Shown here in pieces: positions 12,421 through 26,334 of a stretch of 64,000 bases of DNA. Within the stretch, counting starts at the first letter, position 1; each line of letters begins with the position of its first letter. Made by a program: the position numbers and the translations under genes. Origin of the DNA: Aselliscus stoliczkanus (Eukaryota; Chordata; Mammalia; Chiroptera; Hipposideridae); contig CM066738.1 in the NCBI GenBank assembly GCA_033961575.1, forward strand, positions 71,905,478 to 71,969,477, read 5' to 3'. The notes beneath the pieces were generated by a model. The model had not been told where the DNA came from, made no database searches, and was given only the letters and a program-made list of their open reading frames with translations.

Positions 12421-13785
12421 GAATTGGCCATTATGTAGTTAAACTATGATAATCTTTCCAGTGTATCCCATAATTTAGCCATCTTGGACAACATCTGAGA
12501 TAAGCTGCAATTTATATAATGTATCATTCTTAGAGTGAACCATTAGTGTACCTGTGACTCTGTTATGACACCTGTATGAAAAAGAGCTTTTTATAGGCAA
12601 ATAATTTTGCTTGAATTATTACTTAATTAAACAAAGGAAAACAATAGAATCTCTATCTTAAGTCAAGAACAAGGAAAGCATTTTTTATTTACACAGGTCC
12701 CTTTTTGTTCTCCAGACAAGTATGGAGGGGTAGGGGCACAGAAACATTGCTTGCAGGCAGAGGTGAGGGACCCACCCATTAGCAGTAGGTAACTTTTCAG
12801 AAAGGTAAAGGAAATGACATTGCTCCTGAGCCCCTGTTGTTCTTTGGCCTGGTTGGGGAATGAAGAAACTAGTCCCTATAGTATCTGGGCATTCGACTCT
12901 ATATCTGTAGACATAAACTGCACCCTCCTTTTCCCTTTATCATCTCACAGCATCCCCGTTTTCACTGTTTTTGTCTCAGAGGAAATGGCAAGGTGAAGAG
13001 GGTGAGGAGAAGTGAAGAAATGCACATTTTTAGCCATGGCACAGCTGAATGTTCTCAGCCTTCTTTTACAACCACATTTAAAAATAAATGTCAAGAATGA
13101 GGATTTAAATGATTTCTTAGTGTCCACATCCTCTTCCCTCCTTAATGGGGACCTGTCTTCTTCTGACTCTGTAGAGTGTTCCTTTTACCTCCAGATATAT
13201 AAATCACTAGCTGGTGGAATGCATACAATTTCTTAAGATATCACATAATATGCTTTTGTTTCAAATGTCTAAATATACACCTTTAGCCTCAGTGTAATAA
13301 CACAACTGTTCATACCCAAGGATACAGACATGATTTACCATCAAAATCATACATTAAGTTATTCTTCCACTCACTTGTTCATGCAACATTTCTGAAAATA
13401 TACTCAGGGTAAGAAATCAGGCCATTGTATACAAGGATGAACAATAGCCACTCTGCCTTCCAGAAGTTGCCGTACAGCCAACTCCTTCTCATAGAGCTGT
13501 CTGAGGTTTGCTGACATTGGACTCACTGACGGTTCTCAGCAAAATATAGATGCCTATACTCCAACCCAGTTTTAGTTTATCAGATCGCATGTGAGATCAT
13601 GTATTCGTCTGTCTTCAAAATACCTTCTAAATATAAGTGATATTCTTCCTTTTCAAGAAGAGAAGATGACGATCCCATGAAAGGGTATGTGTGTGTGTGG
13701 ACCCCAGTTCCCTCTAGGTGTTACTTTAACAAGTAGGGCTCACCCACTGTGGTCAATGAGACAGACACAGATTTAAACTGCGTTT
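12421..13785. other. Intergenic, no gene recognised
   Basis: No RNA gene or coherent coding frame found. Frames at 12814-12996, 12945-13127 and 13012-13236 overlap on opposite strands without domains. Confidence 0.5.
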
Positions 13786-13789
13786 TAAC

Positions 13790-13935
13790 CCTTACGGATG
13801 TATGGCCTAACTTCTTCAGATTTATTTTCACATCTGTAAACTTGGGATAAAGCCCTCCTCACAGGGTTATTTTGAGAATTAAATGGAACAACCTGTGCAA
13901 AGTTTTAACCCTGCACCAGGCAGGCAGTGATGGCA
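13790..13935 (+). mobile_element. MIR SINE fragment, sense
   Basis: Sense MIR core: 'atttattttcacatctgtaa', 'cttgggataaagccctcctc', 'ttgagaattaaatgg', 'ccaggcaggcagtgat'. Diverged. Confidence 0.65.
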
Positions 13936-14094
13936 GTGACCAGCCATTCCTGATTTATGGGCACTGTTGAATATGAGATGTTTTTTCATAAACAAACTAT
14001 TTGTTTTCTGTCCCAGATACAGGATATCAAAAAATCGAACAGTGAACTCCTTCCTCCCACTATTCTGCACCCTGTGGTTTAGAATGATTCTTTT

Positions 14095-14240
14095 TATTTT
14101 AAATTAATAGCTTTATTGAGGTATGATTTATATACTGAAAAATTCACCATTTACAACATACAAGCTGATGGATTTTATGTATATTTAGAGTTATGCAACC
14201 ATCAACACTATTGAATTTTAGAACATTTTCAAAATGAGCT
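14095..14240 (-). mobile_element. Antisense L1 3' UTR fragment
   Basis: 'aatagctttattgaggtatg', 'aattcaccatttacaac', 'gttatgcaaccatcaacac' match the reverse complement of an old L1 3' end; compare the equivalent sequence at 37385-37500. Confidence 0.65.
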
Positions 14241-15649
14241 TTTAATATCTGTATGTAAGTGTGTATGTATGCCCTCCTTAGGGAAATAAGCTGTTTAATA
14301 GAACCTTTTAAAATAAATAAACAATATTATTCACTGTAGTGAATATTTTCTCCTTTACATACATTGGGAGACTACAATGTTGTCTTTTTAAAGATTTTTT
14401 TTTCATCTTTTGGATGAAAAAAAATTCCTCTTCTGGAATTGTCTTCAAAATTTTATTCACATTGTTTTAAATATCTTTGATTGTGATGGATCTTCTTTTG
14501 AAGATAGAAGTGTAAGTGATCAAAAATAGTACTTAGTTCCCTTCAGTTACTAATGGGGGAACTCAAACTAGTTAATACTATTTAGGGGCTCAAAAAGTCA
14601 AGGCATGGTCATATATTAGTGAGACAGGTGTTCTGGTGCAGCCCATATGCTAACTCTGAAGGCATAAATAATCAACAAATTAATAGAAAATCAGTAAATA
14701 TCAGTTCATAAGGTATACTTTTGTTATAAACATTTAAGGAGTAAATCCAAAAATTAAATGGATTCTGAAAAACTTTGAACCGAGGTCACATGGCCTTGAT
14801 ACTTACAATATTGTATTATGAATATGCATCTGGCTACATGTCTTATCTGCAGTCATGAGAGGTCTTGTAATATTTGTCTAATATTGCCAGCACCTACACC
14901 TGTTCTGATATAGTGGACACACTCAGTGAGTACCCTGTGAAAAGCCAGAATGTCAGGACCCTCAGCTCCAGGATATCCATGCCTCTGCCCAGGTAATACC
15001 TATGAGGATTACCTGCATTGACAGAAAACTTTCCTTCAAATAGTTAAGTTACTGTGTGGAATTCAGAGGTACTGGGTTCTGGGTTCTGGGTTCTGGGATA
15101 GGACATGTGGATTACTGACTTAACCCCAGAGCAAAACACAAGTGATTTATTTATGAACAAGGCATTACTTTATATTAGCAATGTATCTCTCCTTACAAAC
15201 ATGAAAGGAGCTGACTGCAAACCGTGTTATACACACAAGACATAGAAGATGCATTTAGAAAAATCTTCATACCAGTGTTACCAATTTTCTTGTCCAGCCC
15301 TTGAAGTAGTGTCAAAATATATTAATGGATTATTAAAGCAGAAAAAATTCAGAACCAGAGAACTCTAAAACCTAGACATTTTTACTTTATATTTTTAAAC
15401 ATTGGGAAGAAAATCTGCACTTCTTCCTCAGGCTGCAGTAATAATAGCAAGCATGTAGTGTTTATATTAGAAATGGTTTAAATTAATCATCTCCATATAA
15501 TGCATCTCGTTATTTCATTGCACAGTTTTTCTTGTAGCTGGATATTTCAAGGTGATACTTTTGACAAATATGCAAACAGAAGGATACACTGACTTTAATT
15601 AATATTAGAAAACTAATTGTATGGATTTAGATATCTTGGTATTACTACT
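14241..15649. other. Intergenic, no gene recognised
   Basis: AT-rich sequence without a supportable frame. A short tandem of the 7-mer 'tgggttc' (three units and a partial) lies at 15073-15097. Confidence 0.5.
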
Positions 15650-15805
15650 TACAAAGCACTTGCACATGTCTACTATTTCATTTACTTGCCTTGAAAGTAC
15701 TGATTATCTTCATACTATAAATGGAGAAACTGAGGCTGAAAGAGGTTAGGTAAAATTGCCCCAGGTCCCAAAGTTAATGCATTGCAGAACCAGAATCATA
15801 TGATT
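15650..15805 (-). mobile_element. MIR SINE fragment, antisense
   Basis: Antisense MIR core: 'atggagaaactgaggctgaa', 'gaggttaggtaaaattgccc', 'tgcagaaccagaatcatatg'. Confidence 0.7.
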
Positions 15806-16650
15806 TAGACGCCTGGCCCACTCTCCCTTCTCCTGCATTTCCACCTCACCCTCTTCATAGCCCACCCTCACCATACAACTTACAAACAGGTATTGAGATC
15901 TACTGCCTCACTAGACCATCCTAAAGAACCTGAGTACACTTTAAGATTTGGAAATAAATCCACTCTGAGAAGTAAATGCCAAGGCTGCTGCTACTTCTAT
16001 CCCAGGTTCACATATGTGGTTAGGTGAACATAGAAGAATCTCCTCCTTCCTCCTACAGTCAGGGGAGAAGGCTGGTGGTTAGAGAAGAAGTAGGATGTGC
16101 CATTTGTTGTTAATGTTGGAAAGGATTAATAATATCTTAACATAATAAGACCAGGACTGTTAGGAAAAAAAAATGGTAAAGTTACATGAATAGAAGGAAA
16201 ATAATTTTCTTATTTAGAAAAAAATGGGGATCCCAGGTAGAAATTAATCATAGTGGCAAGATATATTTGAGTTTAGATACTCCAAGAGAAAAGCCACCAG
16301 TTCACTGGATGGAACATTCCATGATACCACCCCCCCCCCCGCCCATCTCAGAGCTCATCTGCTTCCCTCCCCAGGGACTCAGCAGACCCTGACCTTGAAA
16401 CCAGAGACAGCCTCTCCCTCTGCAGAGCAACAGTCAGTGGACAGAGAAAAGCAGTCATGGACATTCACCCCAATGGCTGTAAAAGTGCAAATCATGAGAA
16501 GGGACCAAAAGAGAAGATTTAATTATCTCTGTAAGGAGGAGGGAGGAATGCTAGATGTGGGGAAGAGCAAATATCAGTGAAAAGCACGGAGACAGCTTAA
16601 AGGGAAGAGATACAGGTAGAAAGGCAAAAGGAATGTGAGGGGAGAGAGAG

Positions 16651-16716
<66 letters not shown>

Positions 16717-17525
16717 CTTTGAAGACCAGGAAAGAACCCATATTCTTACTCAAAGACACACCTCAGCTAAGGACTGGGCAAAAGGCTTCACTGCTTGAGC
16801 TACCAGGGGAGGAAAACAACTGGAGGAGGGACATAATGCCTAATGTCTGCTTTCCACTCTTGCCCCTGAATCTACACAGTAGTAGAGCAGTGATCTGAAC
16901 TCTATAAGCACCTGCTTAAACCCGTATTGTGTCCACTGGCTATGTGGTTTGGGGAAAGGCAGATGTGGGGTGTACACTCCAAAGGGGATGGTTTCCCGCT
17001 GCATGGTCATGGGTAGGGCAGCATGAGAGTCCTGTCAAAGACATCCTGCAGGAGAAACAGCCAAATGGACCCCTCGGGCTCTCCATGTGCTCCCCACTGT
17101 AGAGGCCAGCTAGTGACCCACCTGTCAGTAGAAAAGGAAGGAACCTAGTATATAGTTTTACATATCCACCATTGACCTGATTTACCTTCTAATTAAAAGC
17201 AGTTAACTAAATCTTCCTGCACCTTTAGTAGAGCAAAAGGGCTCAGTTGATAGTACAGCTAGTGTAACATGAAAATGTAGTGACATTAATTTCTCTGCTC
17301 TCCTCCTTTTTAGCATTCCAGACATTCTGGGAATCTGTATTTATTTCAACTGATAGCGCAGATTTACAAAAAGATACATTAATGAACGGTTATTAGAATT
17401 ACTAAAAAAATTTAACATAACTTAAGCACACAAGATTTTCTTCAGGTAGTATATGCGCTACATGCATTTAAACTGTAATCCCCCAAACTATTAATATGCT
17501 TAGGAAGACAAGGATAAGGAATGTT
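15806..17525. other. Intergenic, no gene recognised
   Basis: Contains a C homopolymer run near 16329-16340 and the large GA microsatellite described separately. The frames at 16574-16759 (minus) and 16635-16898 (plus) exist only because the GA repeat has no stop in several frames. Confidence 0.55.
16641..16712. repeat. (GA)n microsatellite
   Basis: An essentially pure GA dinucleotide run of about 60 bp from 16653 to 16712, preceded by an imperfect 'gagggagaga' portion. The purine strand is the plus strand. Confidence 0.97.
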
Positions 17526-17529
17526 TGTT

Positions 17530-18010
17530 AGTTGTCTCTCTGACATCCCTATCTCCCTTTTTATAATAGAACTGAAATTTCCCAGCAATGGAGTTTGCAT
17601 AGAATCGGTTTCAAAACCTCCCAGATTCTGAAGCAAGCTCTGACTGGCTTAATTCATCATAAGGAGCCACCTCCTAACTATACTGATTGGCTCAAAAATG
17701 AGCACCTGGCCACAATCAGGCCAATCAAAGCCAATTATCGGGGATTTTCATTAAGCATTGGTTATGCCTTCCCACTGGATATGAAGGAGCAAGTAGGAGC
17801 CCCGGGAGCTTCCAGCTGTTTTGGGACAAGAAGGGAAGAGCCTGTCTGAGAATGCAGCCGCTAAAAAGGCAGAACTGAAAGATGGAGACTGGGTCCTAGT
17901 ATGTGTTGCGGTTCTGTTACAGCCTCATTTTGGTAAACCCCCTTCATAAATCAAAAACTTTGCTTTTCTGAGCCAATTTGGGTCAGGTTTTTCTGTTACT
18001 TGCAACCAAG
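17530..18010 (+). mobile_element. Probable solo LTR (ERV class L type), unassigned
   Basis: Contains several 'gattggct/ccaatca' blocks, and ends 'gccaatttgggtcaggtttt', 'ctgttacttgcaaccaag', a terminus remembered from ERVL-group LTRs. The family was not identified and no internal region is adjacent. The frame at 17595-17849 is inside this repeat. Confidence 0.45.
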
Positions 18011-18011
18011 A

Positions 18012-18012
18012 C

Positions 18013-18043
<31 letters not shown>

Positions 18044-18071
18044 AATACATACACACACACACACACACACG
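18012..18071. repeat. Compound microsatellite (ATCT)n then (AC)n
   Basis: About 31 bp of 'atct' repeats (18012-18042), a short spacer, then about 22 bp of 'ac' repeats (18050-18071). It lies directly after the putative LTR end and may have grown there. Confidence 0.95.
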
Positions 18072-20270
18072 CACTACCATGTAAAGGGACCTATACATTT
18101 AAAACTTTTCACTGATCATTTTGACCTGGAATTTCATTTTCATAATGAAATCTCATGAAGAACCACAAAATACTGACAATACTGACAAGAGGTGTGTAGA
18201 AAAGAAAGTTTCTTTCACTTGAGAGCTTTTCTTTTCCTCTCCCCTCTTTGTCTCTCCCTCTCTCCCATTCTCTTCCAAAGGAAACACTTGCGTAATTCCT
18301 GCTAGGCTGAAGCTAAGCACACTGAAGACTGCTTTAGTTCTGCAGGAAGATGCTGAGAATCTCCCACGCACAAGTGTTTGCAATCTACAATAGATTTCCC
18401 TTCTTTTTGTAGGTAATACATACCATGACCTCTTAAATATCTATCATTATCTGGTGAAGAAAACACACTAAGCCTTAATTCCGCACCTGCTAGGTGAGCA
18501 TTGGGCAGGGGTCAGAGCCAATTACAGATGCAGCAAGTGGCATTACTGGTTCAATGCGTTGTTTCTCTTCAGGATTGTGGGGCCCCATTTTCAATCTTCT
18601 TTGTTGTATCCCTTATCATAGAGCAAATATTTGAAAATGTCCATGATGCTGTTGCTAATGTAATTGTTTTGGTATCTGGTTAAATCCAATTTGGCACTTA
18701 CCTGGTGTATAGTATATGGCAGTTGTCCTCTACCTACCTTACTGCTCCCCTACAGCCACTTATATATGGGGGTGCTGGACAGTAACACTGGACCTTGTTA
18801 GCTACAGGGCTCCAGGTACATACAACTTGTTAACAATGCCCACGGTGCATCAATTCTTTGACTTTATTTTTTTCCTCTCCTCAGTAATAGGAACATAAAC
18901 TGCTTGGCTGCCTTCTCCAGGTGGGGAGTGCTCTCTTGCTTCCCTCGCTTGTTGGCTACATTGTTTCAGGAATTTGGCGGGGGTGGTGGTGGTGGATGTT
19001 TCCACAAGTCCAAAATTCAGGCAGCTTGTAAGTGCTGGGCATGTTGCCAGTTCCCATTAGCAATGGCCATGTGTGGCCAGGAGACCCTCTGGCAAGAGCC
19101 CCATGTGAGCCACCCTACGCATCCAAACATACACGCACATAAATTTAGTTAAGAACACATGGGCACCTTTGTCACCAATGATCTGGCACTCAGCGCTGGC
19201 TCAGTGGATCCTATGACCCTTATTCTCCAATCTCATCATTAACACGGATCAGGCCCCAGGGAAATGCTGCTCATCTCTTGCTCGGAATCCTAAAAACAAA
19301 AGTTACAGCTTCAGAATGCCATGAAGGTCTGTGACACTGCTGATGTGTGAGAGGAACACTATTTAAATCCAAGAGTGCATAGATTAAAAAAAACAAAAAC
19401 AGGTCCATTTGTCAAATCCTTCTTAGATTGTATGAGTGCAATGACGTCTGCACTACAAAGTGCTGTTTCCCAGGGTGAGAATCGTCCATTTTCTTGCTTT
19501 TGGTATTCCAATTTGTGGCTGTATTCAAGAATCAAGAATTAGCCTGGTTTCATAACATTTACACCTGACTGCTAAGGAGGATAGCAATTCACATTGCTTT
19601 TAAATGTGTGTCTATGAATGTTGGGAATATTATATGGATTTAGATATCTGGGTAAGAGATGGCACAAATCACAAAATAAATGATAATAACTTAAATGATA
19701 AAATTATATTATTTTGTAATATTGTCAGTGGTAATTTACTTTATTGATCCCATTATAAGGCTGGAAGTGATATTTATAATTCATGGGTTATCTCAAAACC
19801 TGAATATCGACTTTAATTTTTAAAAACAATTTCAGTGGTAAATACTTCAACATAAATTTCTCCAAATTGAAATTGATAAACTACACTCTAAGAACTACAA
19901 TGATTTTAAAAAGGTGGCTTAATTTGGCATTAAGAACATCATCGTGATTGTAACAACGTATTTAGTGTTTTGCTAAAATAAAGGTGAGAAAAATGAATTT
20001 ATGGAAAAACAAATATGATTTATGAATTACCACGCACCCAGACATAACCAGCCCATCATCAGACAGTCAAACATATACAAGAATGACTAAATTCAGTCAT
20101 CTTCGATATTCGGTCTTATGAAAGCCATACCTTCACACTTATTTTACTGTTTCATTGATATGAAAGTGTCAGGGTGAGTAGAACACACTTGAACCGCTTA
20201 TTTTATAACTTTTAAATATATAGGTGTATGCCATATGGGCTTCCATTTTGTCCAGTTGCCCAATCGCACA
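18072..20270. other. Upstream flank of the TTC39C CpG island, no gene recognised
   Basis: About 2.2 kb of unique-looking sequence between the last upstream repeat and the CpG island. The frames at 18153-18383, 18501-18683, 18716-18898 and 18904-19152 lack domains. A (GGT)-rich run sits near 18975-18995. Regulatory content is plausible from position alone, but nothing specific is visible. Confidence 0.5.
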
Positions 20271-20399
20271 AATGGTAGTGTCAGGCCCGAGGGTGGGTGC
20301 CAGCACACAGGAGCCCTCCCCGCCAGTTTCTCGGCGCTGCGCTCTGGGCTGCTGTCCGGCAGGTGCGCTGAGGCACCGCCCCTGCATCCCACCTCCTCG

Positions 20400-21208
<809 letters not shown>

Positions 21209-23084
21209 GACGCGCCCGGTTCCCCTGCCCCGGCCACCCGCACCTCCGGGCCAGCCCAGGCGCTTCCATCTGCGGCTGCCCTCCCCCGCCGTCACTGTCC
21301 TTGGCCCGGGTCGCCTTGTGGCCTCGCTCGGCCTGATCTGCAGCCGGCTCTTCTGCGCCTTTGCCACATCGCCCCTTTCTACCCCCCGCCCCGTTGTCCT
21401 CTCCCTCCCGGGGACCCGCTGCGCGTCCTCCCCGCGCTCCCGCAATCTCTCCTCACTTTATCCCCGGCCTTGTCCTCCGAGAGGGGCTCCCCAGTGTTTC
21501 TCTGCTTTTCTGCCGCGGGGTCCTCCGGCGGAGCCTGTTGGCTTTGGGACATGGTGCCCGATGCTATTTGAGGCAGTAGTGAGCGTTGGACTTGCAGTGC
21601 TGTGACTCTGGCGCGCGTGCTGCCCTAGCAGCCTTCGTGGCACCGAGCACACCAGCTGCACGGTGCCTGTTTCATGTGGCTCGCATCACTTGGTATCGTT
21701 GAGCATTCCAAACGCTTTTATTGTTTGCAGACAGATATGCATAATAGCCTTGGCATACGGGAATTTGAGGGAAAAAAAAGAAAACGGAACCGCACTCTGC
21801 TCGCTTACCTCTCTGCCTGTCTTCTAAAACTCAATCCTCAAAATGAGTTCCTAATGCCTTTCAAGTGAGCGTATTTATGGATTTCTCTAACTTAGAGGAA
21901 GAAGAAAACGGAAGGATTTTAAATGAATGTAAGAACGGAAGGAAGAACACGTGTATTCAGTTAATTATTTTTGTTCGTCTTTTTAAAAATGAAGGAAAAA
22001 CCTGAAACCTGGTAGCTTGATAGCGAGTGTGGGAGGAGCCTTCAATTTCATTGGGGACGAGAAGCATCTGCCTTCTGGTTTAGGAAGCAAGTTTGTGATT
22101 TGACGGTTGAATGTTGACAAGACTTATTATGTTGATTAGCAGCTTCCCTGTAAATGGTTAAGGGTCGTATGCTTCGCACTTTTTTAGATCTAGTGGTTTG
22201 GTAGGAATGAAAGGAAAGCTGTGTAGCTGTGATTAAGAGTCACAGCCTTTAAGAAAAGGAGAGGAGAGAGCGCCACAGGCGCTGAGCGACGAGATACAGA
22301 CGCAGGATTTCTGACCTCATAGAATGGTGGTTTCTACCGATTGGAGCTTGCACATTCTCAGTGGCAAAGCAAATATTTCACAACAGTAAACTTTTCACTA
22401 AAGACGTTTTTCTTTTAAATCAGTTTTTTTTTCACTTGAAAATGAAAACTTACAAGAACGTTTTCTTTTTCAAATATACATCTGATTTCAAGCCAGAATT
22501 TTATCAAGGCTGTTCATGGAGACCGGATTTAAACCGTTTGCTTGTCCCACAGTCTCTCTTGTGTAGTTTATTTAGCCCTCTGAGAATGTATATAATGAAA
22601 ACAAGAACATCTGAATGTTTCATGTATTGTTTCTTGGTCTGACTTTTTTTTAGACTGCCAGTCTGTGTTGTATGAAAGAGGGGTGGAGAAAGTCTTAGAA
22701 TCAAGTTTACTCTCTCCAGTTGCTGATCAAGATAATGGTACTTGTATGTCTTGGTACCACCAGCTTGGAAATGTTCTGTGTTACTTATTTTAATGATCAT
22801 TTTTCCTTCTAAACTGCCTTGGCATAGTACTTAATTACTACCTCCTGGTTCCTATATATTGAATGCATGAAATAACAGTATTTTTGCTGTTATATTTTAT
22901 CTAGAGAATTTTATGCAGTGATAGTAGAGGACAGATTTTGAGTAATAGGAAAACTCTTCGCTCACAGCAACAGCAGAGAAATGCACCTTGAAAGGTGGGT
23001 GAGTCTGTTAAGGGTGAGAAAGGGGGGAAGTGTCCAGGGAGGATTTATATGGACAGGAGCTGTCTGCTTGTATATTTTTTTCAA
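21209..23084. other. TTC39C intron 1, proximal part
   Basis: The first 400 bp are the tail of the CpG island. From about 21650 the sequence is ordinary AT-rich intron. Frames at 21674-21868, 22361-22642 and 22504-22800 show no domains. No acceptor-flanked exon was recognised. Confidence 0.6.
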
Positions 23085-23245
23085 TTACAGTTGACGTATA
23101 ATATTACATTAGTTTCAGGTGTACAACATAGTGATTAGACATTTACATATCTCATGAAGTGATCACCCCATAAGTGTAGTACCCATCTAACACCATACAT
23201 AGTTGTTACAATATTATTGACTATATCCCCTTATGCTGTACCTAT
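23085..23245 (-). mobile_element. Antisense L1 3' UTR fragment
   Basis: 'ttcaattacagttgacg', 'ttagtttcaggtgtacaac', 'acaccatacatagttg', 'ttattgactatatcccc' match the L1 3' UTR units found at 42100-42660 and 52060-52660. Confidence 0.8.
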
Positions 23246-23756
23246 CTGCTTGTATTTTGAAATGGGAACTGACGATAAAGAAGGAAACAAAATATCATAG
23301 TATCTGTTCTCGCTCAAGGGCAGTGATAAGCATGTTTCCTTATATTCTTAGTATTCTAGTGACAACTCTAGTGAGGTGTATTTTATCATGCCAAGGTTAT
23401 GACGAGGGACTCGAGTCTCGGTACTTAGCACTGTGGTTCTAAGTCAAGGACTTTCACTATACCATTCTGCCTATTCTCACTAAATGGATTATATTTTGTA
23501 ATTTGCCCCATGACCTTGTTCTCCAGCAACTTAAACTTTTTTAGGATTGGACAGTGGTAGCATTATCCTATCAGCTTTCCTGCAATCAGGCTTGCAACCC
23601 TAGTTTTATGATTTTTGTGGCTGCTGACTTGGGTTTCTCAGAATTTGCCTCCTTGCCTATAGAATGGGAGTAGCACACATAGTGTCGTTGGAATGTAAAG
23701 AAATAATCCATGGTAGCTGCCACAATGTAAGCGCTCAAACAGTAGACAACTTTTTT

Positions 23757-24297
23757 TTTTATTTTAAGATTTTTATTGGGGAACTGGGGAAGGGCAACAG
23801 CCAAGTTGTTGTTCAATCTTAGTTGTGGAGGGTGCTAATAGCCATCTGGCTGCCTGCTGGCAGCTCCTGGCCTCCAAGCTCAAGGTGCTGTGTTCAGTCT
23901 TAGTTGCCGGAGGGCGTAGCCACCATCCCATGCGGGAGTCAAACCAGCAGCCTTCTTAAGAGCTCGTGCTCTATTCACTGAGCCATTCGGGTGGCAGCTC
24001 AGCTAAGGTGCTGAGTGCAGTCTTAGTTGTGGGTGGGTGTAGCTCACCATCAAACAGGCAGTCTTGTTAAGAGCACATGCTCTCATCAGCTGATAAGATG
24101 ACAGGAGCCATCCTTCCACCTTTTGGCAGCTCAGTGGCAGCTCAGCTCAGGCACAGCATCACTGGCCCATGTGGGAATTGAACCTGTGGCTCTGTTGCTC
24201 AGAGCCCACGCACTTTAGCTAACTTGACCAACTGAGCCACTCGGCCGGCCCCTCAAAGCTTGCACTCTTAACCAACTGAGCCTCTCGGCTAGCCCAG
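23757..24297 (-). mobile_element. Bat-type SINE, long composite form with internal duplication
   Basis: Starts in antisense with 'aagatttttattggggaac' and ends 'ctctcggctagccc'. Blocks of the form 'ctcagtcttagttgtggg' and 'taagagc..tgctct' occur repeatedly, and a full head end ('ccactcggccggcccc', about 24237-24252) is followed by a second head end about 45 bp later. It is thus a composite: two SINEs or an internally duplicated copy. Possible 8-bp target duplication 'caactttt' near 23748 and 24304. Confidence 0.75.
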
Positions 24298-24302
24298 CTC
24301 AG

Positions 24303-26334
24303 CCAACTTTTGTACTTGATGCCTTCATCACAAACATTATGTTTTCATTTTGATGGTAGAATTTGAGTAGAAGGTAAAACGTCCTATATGAGGGTTACTT
24401 TTATATTTAAAGTTAGCCTCACATATTGCAGTTGAAAGATTTAGATCCTGTTATGCATTAGGAACTTCTCTTCCTGTTCCAAAATTGAATGTCCCTGCTG
24501 GAAAACTCAGTGTTTGAGGAAGTGTTTGAGGAACACCTCTAGCCCAGTTTACAAAAGAGAAATTGATTATCTCTTTTCTTAGAATTGTGTTGTCACAGAA
24601 GACCAACCTTCCCAACCTTCCATAATCTTAATGTTACAATTTAACAGTAGATACATATTTTGTATCTAGCGTAACAATAACATTTTTATTAAAGCAAGGT
24701 CATTTTCTGAAGCCACATTACTAGGATGATAAGTTTCACCAACAGCTACCTAATGAGAAATGGTTACTTTTTAGAAACAGATTATCATGAAGGCCATTCT
24801 GTATTAGTGGAAAGTCTGGATTGTATAATTCAGACATCATACATATAGGAATTAGAAATATATGCATAATAGAGCATTACTTTTGAGATATAAGACATGA
24901 CATAGTTGAGATTTCAAAACGTAGCTGCCACTTCCATTTTAACTATAGCAGTAATCTAACAAGCTGCCCTACTGTTGGTGCTAAGCCACCATCATGCACT
25001 CGGAGAGGTGCTCCCAGAGGTTGGGAAAGGCTTTGGGGCCTTTCCACTTTGAGCCCAAAGACAAACCACATTCCCAGTCTTGGTCTTAGAGCTCAGTGCT
25101 GTAATCCAGCAATGTTCACCCCTCCTCCTACACACATACACTTAACTGATGTTTGCATGTGTGACACACTCCAACCTTTAGGTAGTCAGGCACAGGATGA
25201 GATAGGCTGTGGTTATGTGCTTAGACAGGCACTAAATTTTTAGGTGTTATGGTGTAGGAAGACGGGGAGAAACATCCATGGCCTGTCATAGCCTGTAGGA
25301 GTGGAGAGAAGGAACTTACAGTCCAGCTTGAAGGAAAATTTTGTAGAGGAAATGAAGCCTGTGCATCATAATAGGGTAGAAGTGAGTGAGTTTAATTAGG
25401 AGTTGGGAGGAATGACGAGGAGGGGGAAAGAGAATATGAAAGGTAGTGAGGTGGAAATGGAAATCTAGGAAAGAAAACAGTGAAAAACCCACACAGAGAT
25501 GTGAAATGTCACCTGGAAAAGGGGATGAGAATTGCTAAGTTGATCAGTATTACTAGGTTGTCACATTTGATGGTTTGTTCTGCACTTATTTTCTTCTCAG
25601 ATCCACCATTTGGTCCATGTTTCCTGTAAGTCAGTGCTGCTTTTCAGGGTTACTTTGCTGCTAGGTGGCTGGTCAACTAATGATCATTGTCCCTCACAGT
25701 GTAGCTCTCATGTCCATAATTAATCCCTGGCCCGTTGGGGCTCAGGGTCCTCACATCACCATTTTTTTTTGACTTGAAATATCACTTTGTTTTTTAATCT
25801 GAGAACTAACAGAAGAGGTGAAGCACATTGAGTTATGAGGAAGGAGGGGACATTTTGAGCTCTTGGCCAAATGAGCTTTGAAGTTCTTATTTCCATAGGC
25901 CCGACATTACTGCCCCACCTCCCGTTGAGGCCACCATCTCCATCTTCTGTTTCAACTCCTGGCATTCTTTCTAACGTTAAAATATCTGTTAATTATTTCC
26001 CTTGCCAACGCTACCACCGATTTCTGCCTGTAGATATTAATAAAGTCATATTTTGTCATTGTCAGCTAAAACAAGCATATAATGGTTATAATGAATGTTC
26101 ATTGAGGATGGATTGCATGAATATGATACAGAATTAGTATGTAGTTGGTATTATGAATTGTGATATTTTTCTTTTCCACTTTGTTTTAAATTATAAAATG
26201 CCAAAAAATGTATTAAAAACAAAAAACAAGAAAAACTCATGACAGTATGTTTATATTTAAAATGAATAATGGATCCTAAACTGTTTAACACAGTTTATGG
26301 CACATATGACAAAGCCATGCAGATATGACAGTTA
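24303..26334. other. TTC39C intron 1, repeat-poor stretch
   Basis: No repeat or exon recognised. The frames at 25049-25243, 25756-25965 and 25871-26137 overlap or lack domains. Confidence 0.5.

Noticed and set aside
16574..16898. Frames rich in Ser-Leu or Arg-Glu repeats
   Set aside because: They are translations of the (GA)n microsatellite.
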